Assembly (NCBI GenBank): GCA_905397405.1
Contig: CAJPVJ010000417.1
Location: 1-25,892 of the forward strand
Direction of reading: 5' to 3'
Origin: Oppiella nova
Lineage: Eukaryota > Arthropoda > Arachnida > Sarcoptiformes > Oppiidae
DNA: 25,892 nucleotides
Made by a program: the position numbers and the translations under genes. Under the pieces are notes generated by a model, which saw only the letters and a list, made by a program, of their open reading frames with translations, ran no database searches and had not been told where the DNA came from. The stretch's first letter is position 1. Each line of letters starts with the position of its first letter. This document shows positions 13,895 through 24,033 of the stretch, piece after piece.

Positions 13895-15292
13895 ATGGCA
13901 AAAACTAAAATTGAACAAACAGTGCTGATGATTAAAAATCAAATTTCGAATAAAAGTTTGATTGCAGGTTCACGCTTACCTTCAGTCCGTCAGTTTGCTA
14001 CACAAACAAACTGTTCTGTTTCAACGATCGTTGAAGCCTATGCCAGATTAGTTGCGGAAGGTGTTTTAGAATCTCGTCTTGGTTCTGGTTACTATGTATT
14101 AGGTAAAGCTGAACCGATGCAAATGATTGATACTGAAATACAGTATCAACGTGAAATAGATCCTTTATGGATTTCAAGGCAGTCATTAGAGGCGAAGACG
14201 GATGTGCTAAAACCGGGTTGTGGCTGGTTACCCACTACTTGGATGCCTGAACAATCAATCCGTAAAGCGTTAAAACAAGCTGCTAAGTCTGAAATCATCA
14301 TGCTCACCGATTATGCAACACCGCATGGACATTTGGAGTTGCGTAAATTTATTGCCAGAAAAAAAGAACTGTATGATTTAAAATTCAAACTGAATCAAAT
14401 TCTTATTACTGACTCAGCAACCCAGTCCATTGATTTAATTTTCAGACACCTGCTTAGCGCAGGTGATGTGATCTTGATTGATGATCCTTGCTATTTTAAT
14501 TTCCGCGCTTTGATTAAGGCCCATCATTTAAAAGCCGTTCCAATTCCGTTTACAGAAACGGGACCAGATGTAGAGAAATTTGAACAAGCACTGAATTTAA
14601 AGCCAAAAATCTATTTAACCAATTCAGGGATTCATAACCCAACAGGAGCCACGATTTCGCTACAAACGGTTTATCAAATTTCCAAGCTGGTTGAGAAAAC
14701 TGATTTATTGATTATTGAAGATGAAATTTTTGCTGATTTTGAATATACACCCGCACCACGTTATGCTTCATTAGCCGGTTTTAAACATGTCATTCAGATT
14801 GGCAGTTTTACCAAAACCCTTTCAGCAGCAATTCGTTGCGGTTATATCATTGCGGAGTCTGAGCTGATTGATCAATTAATAGATTTAAGAATTGCGACCA
14901 ACTTTAGCAATAGTCATTTAAATGCAGAAATTATTTATCAGGCTTTAATGGACAGCAGTTATCCTAAACATTTAGATTGGTTAAAGAAACATTTGCTTAA
15001 AGTCAGCAATGAAATGATGCAAAAGTTGGGGCAACTCGGTATAAAACCGTGGATTGTGCCAACAGCAGGGATTTTTTTATGGTGCAAATTGCCAGATGGT
15101 ATACATGCGGCGGAATTATCAAAATTATGTCTCAAACAGGGCGTAATTCTTGCACCGGGTAATTCTTTTAGCCAAGCTGAAAATGCAGGACAGTTCATGC
15201 GCTTTAATGTTGCACAATGCGTGGATAAAAAGGTCTTTGATATCTTAGCAATGTCAATTCAGCAGTTAAAAATAAATAACTTACAAAGTTAG
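13895..15292 (+). CDS. MocR-type PLP-dependent transcriptional regulator
   Basis: 465 residues: an N-terminal GntR-type winged helix (about 1-70, with SRLPSVRQFATQTNCSVSTI and the ESRLGSGYYV wing) fused to a type I aminotransferase fold. In the latter, SFTKTLSAAIRCGY carries the PLP-binding Lys307, and NSGIHNPTG and IEDEIF are the other cofactor-contacting motifs. MocR proteins use PLP, alone or with an amino-compound ligand, to switch DNA binding rather than for catalysis. Divergent from the EamA transporter and likely its activator or repressor. No strong ribosome binding site is seen before the ATG. The methyltransferase gene follows 79 bases later on the same strand. Confidence 0.92.
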   Translation: MAKTKIEQTVLMIKNQISNKSLIAGSRLPSVRQFATQTNCSVSTIVEAYARLVAEGVLESRLGSGYYVLGKAEPMQMIDTEIQYQREIDPLWISRQSLEAKTDVLKPGCGWLPTTWMPEQSIRKALKQAAKSEIIMLTDYATPHGHLELRKFIARKKELYDLKFKLNQILITDSATQSIDLIFRHLLSAGDVILIDDPCYFNFRALIKAHHLKAVPIPFTETGPDVEKFEQALNLKPKIYLTNSGIHNPTGATISLQTVYQISKLVEKTDLLIIEDEIFADFEYTPAPRYASLAGFKHVIQIGSFTKTLSAAIRCGYIIAESELIDQLIDLRIATNFSNSHLNAEIIYQALMDSSYPKHLDWLKKHLLKVSNEMMQKLGQLGIKPWIVPTAGIFLWCKLPDGIHAAELSKLCLKQGVILAPGNSFSQAENAGQFMRFNVAQCVDKKVFDILAMSIQQLKINNLQS

Positions 15293-15371
15293 CGAAAATC
15301 CTTTTCCTTATTGCTTTAAAATATGGGTAAATAGTAAGCAAATTTATATTGATTTCAGTGGAATAATTATA

Positions 15372-16022
15372 ATGAGTGTTCAGGATATACCAAGTCCAAT
15401 TGATTTAAAAAATCCGCAAGATGCTTTGCAATGGGCTAATGAAGCCAATGAAAAACGCCCATGGCGTTATGAGTTTTTTGACTATTATGTGAATTTAATT
15501 CAAAAAGCAGCCAAAGAGAAACACTATCAAACTGATCAAAACGCGCAGTTCAATATTTTAGAAATAGGTTCAGGTCCTGGTTTTCTTGCCAAACATTTAC
15601 TTACCCAGTGTGCTGATATTGAATATACAGCGCTAGATTTCTCTGATGCAATGCATGAGCTTTCTAAAAGTAAGCTACTTTCTTCTGAGTTAGGCAGAGT
15701 GCAATATCTGATTGCTGATTTTAAAAATGAAGATTGGCGCGATCAGCTTGGACAATATGATGCCATCATTATTCATCAAGCTTTACATGAGTTACGCCAT
15801 AAAAACTATGCAAATCAATTTCATCAACAAGTAAAGACATTATTAAAACGTGATGCTCTGTATTTGGTCTGTGACCATATTTTTGCATCAGACGCGATGA
15901 GCAATAATGACTTGTATATGTCGAAACATGAACATTTTCAAAGCTTAAAATATGCAGGCTTTACTGACATAGAACTGGTTAAAGAGATCAAAGGACTCTG
16001 TCTGTTTGAGTGTTATTTATAG
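15372..16022 (+). CDS. Class I SAM-dependent methyltransferase
   Basis: 216 residues. Motif I, ILEIGSGPGF, lies near residues 62-71, followed by the acidic end of strand 2 (YTALDFS), an ADF motif (about 118-120) and YDAIIIHQALHEL as motif IV and post-motif helix. This defines a Rossmann-fold SAM methyltransferase; the substrate cannot be told. The N-terminus is unusual in being helical with EKRPWRYEFFDYYV, as in some small-molecule or rRNA-like methyltransferases. It follows the MocR gene in the same direction and could be read from the same promoter. Confidence 0.85.
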   Translation: MSVQDIPSPIDLKNPQDALQWANEANEKRPWRYEFFDYYVNLIQKAAKEKHYQTDQNAQFNILEIGSGPGFLAKHLLTQCADIEYTALDFSDAMHELSKSKLLSSELGRVQYLIADFKNEDWRDQLGQYDAIIIHQALHELRHKNYANQFHQQVKTLLKRDALYLVCDHIFASDAMSNNDLYMSKHEHFQSLKYAGFTDIELVKEIKGLCLFECYL

Positions 16023-16070
16023 TCTTAAGATTGTAATGCATTTAGTATGCATGTTGTCATTACATTAAAC

Positions 16071-17618
16071 TTACATCATCCATTCAAGTGGCAAATATGA
16101 CACACTATACATGACAAATCGTTGGAATCGCGTAGTTTCAGGATCAACTTTATATTCAATCACTTTGCCATCAGCACGATGATCTAACCAGATCAGTTCA
16201 CCTTGCGGATTAAGTTTTAACTCATAAGCAACCCTAAATAGGGTTTGATCCAATAGATTTGAAATTTGTTCCTGTAAAGGATCTGATTGAACAACCAGTC
16301 CAACTTCGGTATTGATATTGAATGATCTTGGATCTAGGTTAAATGAACCAATAAAGACCTTGTCATCAATATTGATAAATTTTGCATGCAAACTGGATTT
16401 ATTTTTGCCTTTTTTCGGAATGATATTTCCTGTGAGGACCTCATACCAAGTACGGCGATTGCGTTCTATATAGGGTTTAAATTCATAAAGTTTTGCGCCT
16501 CCTTTAAGCAGGTCAACTCGATACTTTTGATAAAACGCATGGACAAGCGCAACATCATTTGCCATAAAGGAGTTGGTTAAAATTCTCACTTTGACATTTT
16601 GTTTAGGGAATTGGTTAATAAAATCCGTCCCATTTTTTGTAGGAACAAAATAAGCGGCAATCAAATCCATTTCTTGTTTGGGGTCACCCAAATGTTGGTG
16701 AATTTGGTGTGAAATTAATTCATTGCCGTGTGCTTGTCCTAAACTTTTCTTTGGAGAATCTGCCAGAAAATCGGCATAAGCCCAATTGATTTTATTTTGA
16801 TTAAGCTCATTGGCGAGTTCTTTCTGCTCAAGATTTACTTTTTCATCTGTCGTATGTTCAGCTTGTTCAAGTCGTTCAAAGCTTTTTCGCAAGGTTAATA
16901 AATCGTGTTCAGAACCTTTATCAATAAATTGATCAATCGGATAGCTTAATTGAAAATTCCAAAAGTCGGTAAAAACTTCATTTGCACGATTGACCGCTTT
17001 ACCAAAAAATAAAATATCCATATCGGTAAATTGGAAAGATTCACTGGCGTCAAAATATTCACTGCTGATATTTCGTCCGCCTGTCACAGCAATTGCACCA
17101 TCAGCAATAATTAATTTATTGTGCATTCGATGATTGATTCTGTTCATTCTAAAAATATAATCCATTACACGAAAGTGTCGGAATTTATAAGGATTGTATA
17201 ATTTGATCGAAATGTTTGGATGTCTTAGCAATGCACTTAATTGTCGATCTATTTTTGTTCCATTTTGATCATCGATTAATAAGCGTACTTTTACACCGCG
17301 GTCAGCAGCTTTAAGCAATTCGTGTAGCATTAAATTGCCAATAAAATCATCTGCCCAAATATAGTATTGTAAATCAAGTGTATATTTGGCTTTTCGAATC
17401 AGATGGATACGTGACGCGATACTTTGGAAAGCATCATTCATGGCTAAATATGCAGTGAGCCCTTGAGTAAGCATCTGTTTTGCTTCAGGCTCATTGATCC
17501 AATGCTCTGCATATACTTTAACTTGTTGTTCTTGTTCTGGTTGATTCATAGGTAAACTGCATCCAGTGATTGAAAAAGCCAAAATAACGAAGGCAAGTGA
17601 AGTCTTTGAATGATTCAT
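16071..17618 (-). CDS. Phospholipase D-family lipoprotein (cardiolipin synthase C-like)
   Basis: 515 residues. A lipoprotein signal ends in ITGC with lipidated Cys20. Two HKD catalytic motifs follow: H166-x-K168-x(4)-D173 (HNKLIIAD) with GGRN downstream, and H411-x-K413-x(4)-D418 (HAKFINID) with GSFNLDPRS. Two HKD motifs in a roughly 500-residue exported protein fit the ClsC/YmdC-like branch, which makes cardiolipin from phosphatidylglycerol with phosphatidylethanolamine. A phospholipase role is the alternative. No ymdB neighbour is present. The gene is convergent with the methyltransferase gene (48 bases) and divergent from frmA (122 bases). Confidence 0.88.
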   Translation of the reverse strand: MNHSKTSLAFVILAFSITGCSLPMNQPEQEQQVKVYAEHWINEPEAKQMLTQGLTAYLAMNDAFQSIASRIHLIRKAKYTLDLQYYIWADDFIGNLMLHELLKAADRGVKVRLLIDDQNGTKIDRQLSALLRHPNISIKLYNPYKFRHFRVMDYIFRMNRINHRMHNKLIIADGAIAVTGGRNISSEYFDASESFQFTDMDILFFGKAVNRANEVFTDFWNFQLSYPIDQFIDKGSEHDLLTLRKSFERLEQAEHTTDEKVNLEQKELANELNQNKINWAYADFLADSPKKSLGQAHGNELISHQIHQHLGDPKQEMDLIAAYFVPTKNGTDFINQFPKQNVKVRILTNSFMANDVALVHAFYQKYRVDLLKGGAKLYEFKPYIERNRRTWYEVLTGNIIPKKGKNKSSLHAKFINIDDKVFIGSFNLDPRSFNINTEVGLVVQSDPLQEQISNLLDQTLFRVAYELKLNPQGELIWLDHRADGKVIEYKVDPETTRFQRFVMYSVSYLPLEWMM

Positions 17619-17713
17619 TCTTTCAATGAGTACTTTAAATTTTACTAAATCATATCATCAAGTTAATGGTTGAATCTGTAAAGAGAAAAAGGTTACTGTA
17701 GTCCAACTGTTAA

Positions 17714-18850
<1,137 letters not shown>

Positions 18851-18874
18851 GCTTAAATACTGAGTACGACCAAG

Positions 18875-18907
18875 AACCAGTGATACATCATGTATCGCTG
18901 GTTTTTA
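18875..18907 (+). terminator. Terminator of frmA
   Basis: 12-bp stem with one G-T wobble (AACCAGTGATAC 18875-18886 with GTATCGCTGGTT 18892-18903), loop ATCAT, then Ts. Confidence 0.92.
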
Positions 18908-19007
18908 TTTGCATGATAAATGTATGAGTTTTATATATTAATTTTCTAAGCTTATCTTTTTTTGTTATGTTATGGCTTTAAAGCAAAAAATCAAAATAGG
19001 TCGTCTT

Positions 19008-19319
19008 ATGAAAAATGTTGCAATTTTAGGTCTTGGTATCATGGCTTTAACCGTATCAGCATGTTCTTCGCTTCAAACCAATGCAACAACGCAAGATCAA
19101 ACAGCACAAAATACTCAAACCACATGTATTGCAGAACGCGCGACTCAGTTGATTGGACAAAATGATATGTCTGAAGCGAAAATTAAGCAGCTTACACAGG
19201 CATCAATCGTACGTAAAGTTGAGCCAAATCAAGGGGTAACTATGGATTATCGTATTGAACGTGTGACGGTAACTGTAGATCCTGCGACCAAAAAAATTAC
19301 CCAAGCGACTTGTGGTTAA
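19008..19319 (+). CDS. Peptidase inhibitor I78-family lipoprotein
   Basis: 103 residues from the ATG at 19008. The signal peptide ends in VSAC (lipobox), followed by a Thr/Gln-rich linker. The C-terminal I78 domain begins at CIAERATQLIG and ends with GVTMDYRIERVTVTVDPAT and the terminal T-C-G; the two Cys (first and last of the domain) would form the conserved disulfide. I78 proteins resemble potato inhibitor I-like serine protease inhibitors. A role in protecting the cell envelope is plausible but untested. The frame is open from 18972, but that start has no ribosome binding site and would give an unusually long n-region. A strong hairpin follows 21 bases after the stop. Confidence 0.85.
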   Translation: MKNVAILGLGIMALTVSACSSLQTNATTQDQTAQNTQTTCIAERATQLIGQNDMSEAKIKQLTQASIVRKVEPNQGVTMDYRIERVTVTVDPATKKITQATCG

Positions 19320-19340
19320 TGGCACAAATTTAAGTCTTAT

Positions 19341-19372
19341 ATGATTGAATAAATACTGATTTATTCAATCAT
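19341..19372 (+). terminator. Hairpin terminator after the I78 gene
   Basis: Perfect 14-bp stem ATGATTGAATAAAT (19341-19354) / ATTTATTCAATCAT (19359-19372), loop ACTG, followed by CATTTT. The stem is AT-rich, so termination may be moderate and could work in both directions. Confidence 0.7.
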
Positions 19373-19575
19373 CATTTTAAAGTTTAATTTAACAAATTCG
19401 CTTGATCTATTCGACATAGAACAATCATTATAAAAAACTAAAATAACAATGTTTTGCTACTGAGTGACAGATAATACTTGCTTAAAGCAGTTTTTTTGTT
19501 ATGTTTTAAGCTGTACTTTTGGATGTGTAGCGTTAGAGCACAAGACTTCAATTCATTAGCTATTATTAAAACCTT

Positions 19576-20985
19576 ATGAAAAGACTATTTTTAATCCTAT
19601 TTACGATTTTGATATCAAACTCAATATTTGCTCAGAGTGAAAACTATAAAATTACCATGGATAATTTTATAAACAACTATAATGCTGATCAGTATGAAAA
19701 AATTTATGATGTATTTTCTGCTGAAATGAAAAAAACATTGCCGCTTGAAAAGACAAAGCAATTTTTCTCAGGATTAAAATCTCAGGCAGGAAAAATTGAA
19801 AGTAAAGAATTTCTCAGCGATCAACAAGGAACTTATCAAAGTTATAAAACCAAGTTTGAGAAAATGGTGTTAACGGTCAATATTTCGCTTGATCAAGAAA
19901 ATCATATCAAGGGACTTATTATGAAGCCTAATGAAGTCCAAAAAGAGATAAATAGTAGTAATACTGTGAATGCACTTAACGCTTATCCAAAAGAAATCTC
20001 AGACATCATTTTTTCGAATAGCCAAAATTTTCCAAATAATACGCAACTTTCTATTGCAGTCGTTCAAAATCAAAAAGTGAAATATTATGGGGTTATAAAA
20101 ACTGATGGCAAGATCAAACCGATTGAAAACCAGAATAAGGTTTTTGAAATTGGTTCTATTACCAAAGTTTTTACATCGACCGTTTTAGCTTCGCTTGTTG
20201 AAGAAGGAAAAATTAAATTAACGGATGAAATCAATCCATTTTATCCATCTTTAAAATTTAAAAATAACACTCAACTGAATTTTAAAGACTTGGCTAATCA
20301 TACTTCCGGTTTACCACGCTTACCTGAGAATCTAGATTTATCGAATCAAAGCAATCCTTACAAAGATTATGGTAAAAGTCAGATTGAACAATACCTTAAA
20401 GATGATTTGAAAATTGAAAATGAGCCTGAAAAAAAATATGTTTATTCCAATTTAGGGGCGGGGTTATTAGGCTATACGCTTGGCGTATCACAAGGAAAAA
20501 GCTTTCAAACATTATTACAAAAGAGAGTTTTTGATAAATACACAATGAAAAATTCATTTGTAAACTCGCAAAATCTAGATAATAAGTTAGTAAAAGGGCA
20601 AAATCCTGATGGACAAATCGTATCAAATTGGGATTTTGACATTTTGTTTGGTGCTGGCGGGCTATTATCAACCACAGAGGATTTAGCAAAATTTGCAATC
20701 GCACAATTCGATCCTAAAAATACCGAATTGACTTTAACGCGTACACCGACCTTTGAAATGAACAAAGATATGAAAATCGGTTTAGCTTGGCATTTGTTGA
20801 AATCACAAAAAGGAAAAGATTTGGTTTGGCACAATGGCGGAACTGGTGGCTATTCATCTTCAATGGCAATAAATGTTGAGGATAAGACTGCTGTTATTGT
20901 GCTATCTAACCTCTCAGCTTTTCATCCAAAAACGAAAAACATTGATAAATTATGTTTTCAGCTTATAGATGAGAAGCAAAAATAA
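19576..20985 (+). CDS. DUF3887-serine hydrolase (class C beta-lactamase-like)
   Basis: 469 residues. A signal peptide ends SIFAQ, a cleavage site style common in Bacteroidota. An N-terminal domain (about 22-117) of the DUF3887 type (FINNYNADQYEKIYDVFS) is followed by a beta-lactamase/penicillin-binding-like domain with Ser194-x-x-Lys197 (GSITKVFT), Tyr290-Ser-Asn292 (YVYSNLG) and a His419-Asn-Gly-Gly motif (WHNGGTGG) in place of K-T-G. That set fits class C-like serine hydrolases (esterase, D-aminopeptidase or EstB type); true beta-lactamase activity is not implied. The next two genes lie on the same strand and share the atypical style, suggesting a laterally acquired block. Confidence 0.88.
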   Translation: MKRLFLILFTILISNSIFAQSENYKITMDNFINNYNADQYEKIYDVFSAEMKKTLPLEKTKQFFSGLKSQAGKIESKEFLSDQQGTYQSYKTKFEKMVLTVNISLDQENHIKGLIMKPNEVQKEINSSNTVNALNAYPKEISDIIFSNSQNFPNNTQLSIAVVQNQKVKYYGVIKTDGKIKPIENQNKVFEIGSITKVFTSTVLASLVEEGKIKLTDEINPFYPSLKFKNNTQLNFKDLANHTSGLPRLPENLDLSNQSNPYKDYGKSQIEQYLKDDLKIENEPEKKYVYSNLGAGLLGYTLGVSQGKSFQTLLQKRVFDKYTMKNSFVNSQNLDNKLVKGQNPDGQIVSNWDFDILFGAGGLLSTTEDLAKFAIAQFDPKNTELTLTRTPTFEMNKDMKIGLAWHLLKSQKGKDLVWHNGGTGGYSSSMAINVEDKTAVIVLSNLSAFHPKTKNIDKLCFQLIDEKQK

Positions 20986-21151
20986 TATTTGGATTTTGCA
21001 TATGGGGAAGCTTAACACTGCAAATATTTTTAGTAGATTGGAAGTTTGCTTTTAGCTTGTGATAGCTGGATTGAAATAAAAAATACAAGTTTTGTCCCTC
21101 AATTGAAATTCATATTCTTGTCGTTATATGTCACTTTAGAGAGATACTAAA

Positions 21152-21898
21152 ATGAAATACAGGGAAATTGAACCAAATGGATTTTTGAGTAATTTTGTGA
21201 AGTGTTTTTGGTATTACGAAACTATGGGAATAGATGTTCAACATATCATTTTGCCAGATGGTTACTTTGACTTAATTATCGAGTTCGTAGATGGAAATTT
21301 AACAAAAGTAAAACTGACTGGAATATGGACAAGACCAAAAGACATACAAATTTCTAAAAACACCAAGTTCTTTGCGATCAGATTCAAGCTGTTAGCCCTT
21401 GAGTATATATTTAGAACACCGATAAAATCTATTTTAGATATGACGATAAATTTACCTGAGTCTTTTTGGAGAATTGACGAGTATCATTCAGACGAGTTTG
21501 ATAAATTTGTTTCTGAAATAACGAACAATTTAGACGCTTCAATAAAATTCTTAAAGCCCATTGATCGCAGAAAATTAAAACTATTTGAAATCGTGTATCA
21601 AAAAAAATCTACATCGGTGTCTGAAATTTCCAATAGCATTTTTTGGAGTAGCAGGCAAATAAATAGATATTTTCAATCCAATTTCGGTATTACATTCAAG
21701 GAGTTTTTAAATATTGTACGTTGCAATGCGACTTACCCAGAAATTTCAAATGGTAATCTAAATCCAAATTCTGACTATTTTGATCAAGCGCATTTTATCA
21801 AAGAAATTAAAAAATATACTGGGGTAACGCCCAAAGCGTTAAGTAAAAACAAAAACGACCGATTTTTACAATTATCAAAAATGGATGAAAGGCAATAA
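21152..21898 (+). CDS. AraC-family transcriptional regulator (DUF6597-like N-terminus)
   Basis: 248 residues. The N-terminal 110 or so residues (LSNFVKCFWYYE, then HIILPDGYFDLIIEF) match the cupin-like sensory domain common to Bacteroidota AraC proteins. The C-terminal HTH includes SVSEISNSIFWSSRQINRYF and ends DQAHFIKEIKKYTGVTPKAL. Arginine codons are strikingly unlike the core genes: 9 of 12 are AGA or AGG. The gene starts 32 bases upstream of a VOC gene's leader on the same strand and probably regulates that gene, the hydrolase, or both. A ribosome binding site (AGAGAG, 21138-21143) precedes the ATG. The ligand is unknown. Confidence 0.87.
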   Translation: MKYREIEPNGFLSNFVKCFWYYETMGIDVQHIILPDGYFDLIIEFVDGNLTKVKLTGIWTRPKDIQISKNTKFFAIRFKLLALEYIFRTPIKSILDMTINLPESFWRIDEYHSDEFDKFVSEITNNLDASIKFLKPIDRRKLKLFEIVYQKKSTSVSEISNSIFWSSRQINRYFQSNFGITFKEFLNIVRCNATYPEISNGNLNPNSDYFDQAHFIKEIKKYTGVTPKALSKNKNDRFLQLSKMDERQ

Positions 21899-21930
21899 TT
21901 CTATAACTTACATTTAAAGATGAATTAAAA

Positions 21931-22353
21931 ATGAAAATTTGCAAAATTTCTCCAAACTTTGAAGTGACTGATATTAAAAAAACAACGGCTTTTTACACAG
22001 AAAACCTAGGCTTTAATCTGATCATGGCGGTTCCGGAATCACAAGATGGAATCGATCAAACTTTTCTAGAAAATAAAGAATATGTTTATGCTCTGGTACA
22101 GAGGGATAACGTGGAATTTATGTTTCAACGTTCTGATACCTTTAAAAATGATGTTGTTTTTTCAAAAGGGCTAGCTATTGGAGCAACAGTATCTTTTTAT
22201 ATGGAAATAGAGGGTATTAATGAATTTTATTTAGCACTAAAGCATAAAAATCTTCAGCTCACTGAACTAAAAACAACATGGTATGGTATGCAAGAATTCT
22301 ATTTAAAAGATCTGAATGGCTATATTCTTGGCTTTGCTGAAAAAGTTGGATAA
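21931..22353 (+). CDS. VOC-superfamily protein (glyoxalase/bleomycin-resistance-like)
   Basis: 140 residues with two beta-alpha-beta-beta-beta modules: ISPNFEVTDIKKTTAFYTEN LGF opens the first and ATVSFYMEIEGINEFYLAL the second. The final YLKDLNGYILGFAE is the usual C-terminal metal-ligand strand (Glu). Such proteins bind metals or small ligands; members of this branch are often annotated as bleomycin-resistance or extradiol-dioxygenase-like. Substrate unknown. It follows the AraC gene by 32 bases and is closed by a terminator, so the two form a probable operon. Confidence 0.85.
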   Translation: MKICKISPNFEVTDIKKTTAFYTENLGFNLIMAVPESQDGIDQTFLENKEYVYALVQRDNVEFMFQRSDTFKNDVVFSKGLAIGATVSFYMEIEGINEFYLALKHKNLQLTELKTTWYGMQEFYLKDLNGYILGFAEKVG

Positions 22354-22392
22354 ATGCCTTACAACATCAATTTAACATCTTGACCAATGAAA

Positions 22393-22431
22393 TCCGCCAT
22401 ATGGGCAATAAACCATTGGCGGAAAGTTTTT
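22393..22431 (+). terminator. Terminator of the AraC-VOC pair
   Basis: Stem TCCGCCA(T)ATGG (22393-22404, one bulged T) / CCATTGGCGGA (22413-22423), loop GCAATAAA, then GTTTTT. Confidence 0.85.
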
Positions 22432-22458
22432 CAAAATGATCAGAATGAAATAATACTT

Positions 22459-24027
22459 TTAACTCAGTAAATATTCTTCATTTATTCCAGCTTGCTTAAC
22501 AAAACAATCATCATGAGAGACCAGAATGACAGCACCTTTAAATTGCTCAATGGCTTGCGCAAGTAATTCTCGTGACTCGATGTCTAAGTGATTTTCAGGT
22601 TCATCCAATAACAATAAATCAATATTTTGATGATGCTGACTTATTCCAAGTAATGCAACTTTAAGTTTTTCGCCACCACTGAGTTGCCCCAATTTTAAGA
22701 GTGCTTTTTCACGGCGGATGCGCAGTTGACCTAATAAATTTCGCCATTCAACCTCCAGCATATCTGGATTAAATTTCGCTAAATTCTCGATTACACAAAG
22801 ATCATCATTGAGTAAACTAAAATTTTGATCCAAATATAAACTTTGTCCAGTAAAGAAAATTTCAGCACTTTGTGATTGATCAATTATTTTTAATAAGGTG
22901 GATTTACCCACGCCATTTGCACCTTTAAGCTGGATTTTTTCACCGGCTTGGAGTGACAACTTTATGTTCTGTGTGATGGCATAAGGCAATTGTAAATCGT
23001 GAATTCTTAATATTTCACCTTGTTTAGATGATTGAAATTGAAAGTCAAATCGTTGTGGTTTAATTTTTTCTAAAGCTGTTTGTTTCTCCTGTAAACTGCT
23101 TTGTGTTTCATCAGCTTGGCGAATTTGCTGTGCACGTAATTTCCCAAAACTTTGCCCAGCTTGCTCTTTTTTAAAATCCAGTAGAATCTTGGCTTGAGAG
23201 TTCGAGTCACGCAATTGAGCACCTTTACGTTGACGTTTTTGTGCTTTCATTAAACTATCATGCTGTTGTTGCTTTAACTGTTTAAATTCACGTTTTTCTT
23301 GTTGAATAGACTGAGTTAAAGCATGGATTTGTTGTTGGTGCTGTTGAACATAATCAGCATAATTGCCCGAAACATGCTGCAAACCTTGCGCGGTTAAAGC
23401 ATAAATATGCTGCATTTGATTCAGCAATTGAAGATCATGACTAATAATACAAACTCCCGCCTTATGTGCCTGAATCGACTCAATTAACCATTTTCTTGCC
23501 ATGGCATCTAAATGATTACTTGGCTCATCTAAAAGTAGATAATGATCTTGTTTTAGAAATAAGCGACACAAAGCCAACTTGGTTTTTTGACCTTCACTTA
23601 AGTAGTGTATGGAAAAATTTAAATCAAGCGGCAGTTGTGCATTGCTTAAAATTTGTTGCCATTTTTGAGGTAAATCCCAACAGTTTTCCACCAAATCATA
23701 ATCTTCAAAACTGGCACTACTGTTTTCAATACGCTCAAAAGCATTGTGTAGATGAGCAATGTCTAAAGCTTCAGCTATGGTTTTCGCATTTAATCGTTGT
23801 AATTGTGCTAAATAATCATGTTGAATATGCCATGCAATTTGCCCTGAATAGGCTAAATCTGAATGCTGTTGTAGGTGTAATAGTTTAAAAAGTAATGATT
23901 TTCCCAAACCATTACGGCCAATCACAGCAGAAGTTTGCCCTGAAAAAAGTACAAAATTTAGTTGCGTAAATATTGTTTGGGTGGGGAATGCCAAACTCAA
24001 ATTTGAAATAATACATGCTTGTTGCAT
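22459..24027 (-). CDS. ABC-F family ATP-binding protein
   Basis: 522 residues with two ABC ATPase domains and no membrane helices, so a ribosome-acting ABC-F protein rather than a transporter. Domain 1: Walker A GRNGLGKS (37-44), signature LSEGQ (143-147), Walker B LLLDEPSNHLD (164-174). A charged Gln/Lys-rich linker (about 221-330, the P-site tRNA-interaction region) separates it from domain 2: Walker A GANGVGKST (369-377), LSGGE and LLLLDEPENHLD. ABC-F proteins modulate translation, and some protect the ribosome from antibiotics. Close to Uup/YheS in size but cannot be assigned to a named subfamily. Signature 1 has Glu for the first Gly. A hairpin covers its ribosome binding site. Confidence 0.9.
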   Translation of the reverse strand: MQQACIISNLSLAFPTQTIFTQLNFVLFSGQTSAVIGRNGLGKSLLFKLLHLQQHSDLAYSGQIAWHIQHDYLAQLQRLNAKTIAEALDIAHLHNAFERIENSSASFEDYDLVENCWDLPQKWQQILSNAQLPLDLNFSIHYLSEGQKTKLALCRLFLKQDHYLLLDEPSNHLDAMARKWLIESIQAHKAGVCIISHDLQLLNQMQHIYALTAQGLQHVSGNYADYVQQHQQQIHALTQSIQQEKREFKQLKQQQHDSLMKAQKRQRKGAQLRDSNSQAKILLDFKKEQAGQSFGKLRAQQIRQADETQSSLQEKQTALEKIKPQRFDFQFQSSKQGEILRIHDLQLPYAITQNIKLSLQAGEKIQLKGANGVGKSTLLKIIDQSQSAEIFFTGQSLYLDQNFSLLNDDLCVIENLAKFNPDMLEVEWRNLLGQLRIRREKALLKLGQLSGGEKLKVALLGISQHHQNIDLLLLDEPENHLDIESRELLAQAIEQFKGAVILVSHDDCFVKQAGINEEYLLS

Positions 24028-24033
24028 TCAATG

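Noticed and set aside
16023-16070. Possible terminator between the methyltransferase and PLD-family genes
   Set aside because: Repeated ATGCAT and GTAATG/CATTAC can pair, but the stem is irregular and no T-run follows on either strand.
19495-19521. TTTG...TACTTTTG, resembling a Bacteroidota -33/-7 promoter before the serine hydrolase
   Set aside because: The -7 element matches TAnnTTTG, but the spacing to the upstream TTTG is 15 bases rather than the usual 19 or so; too weak to call.
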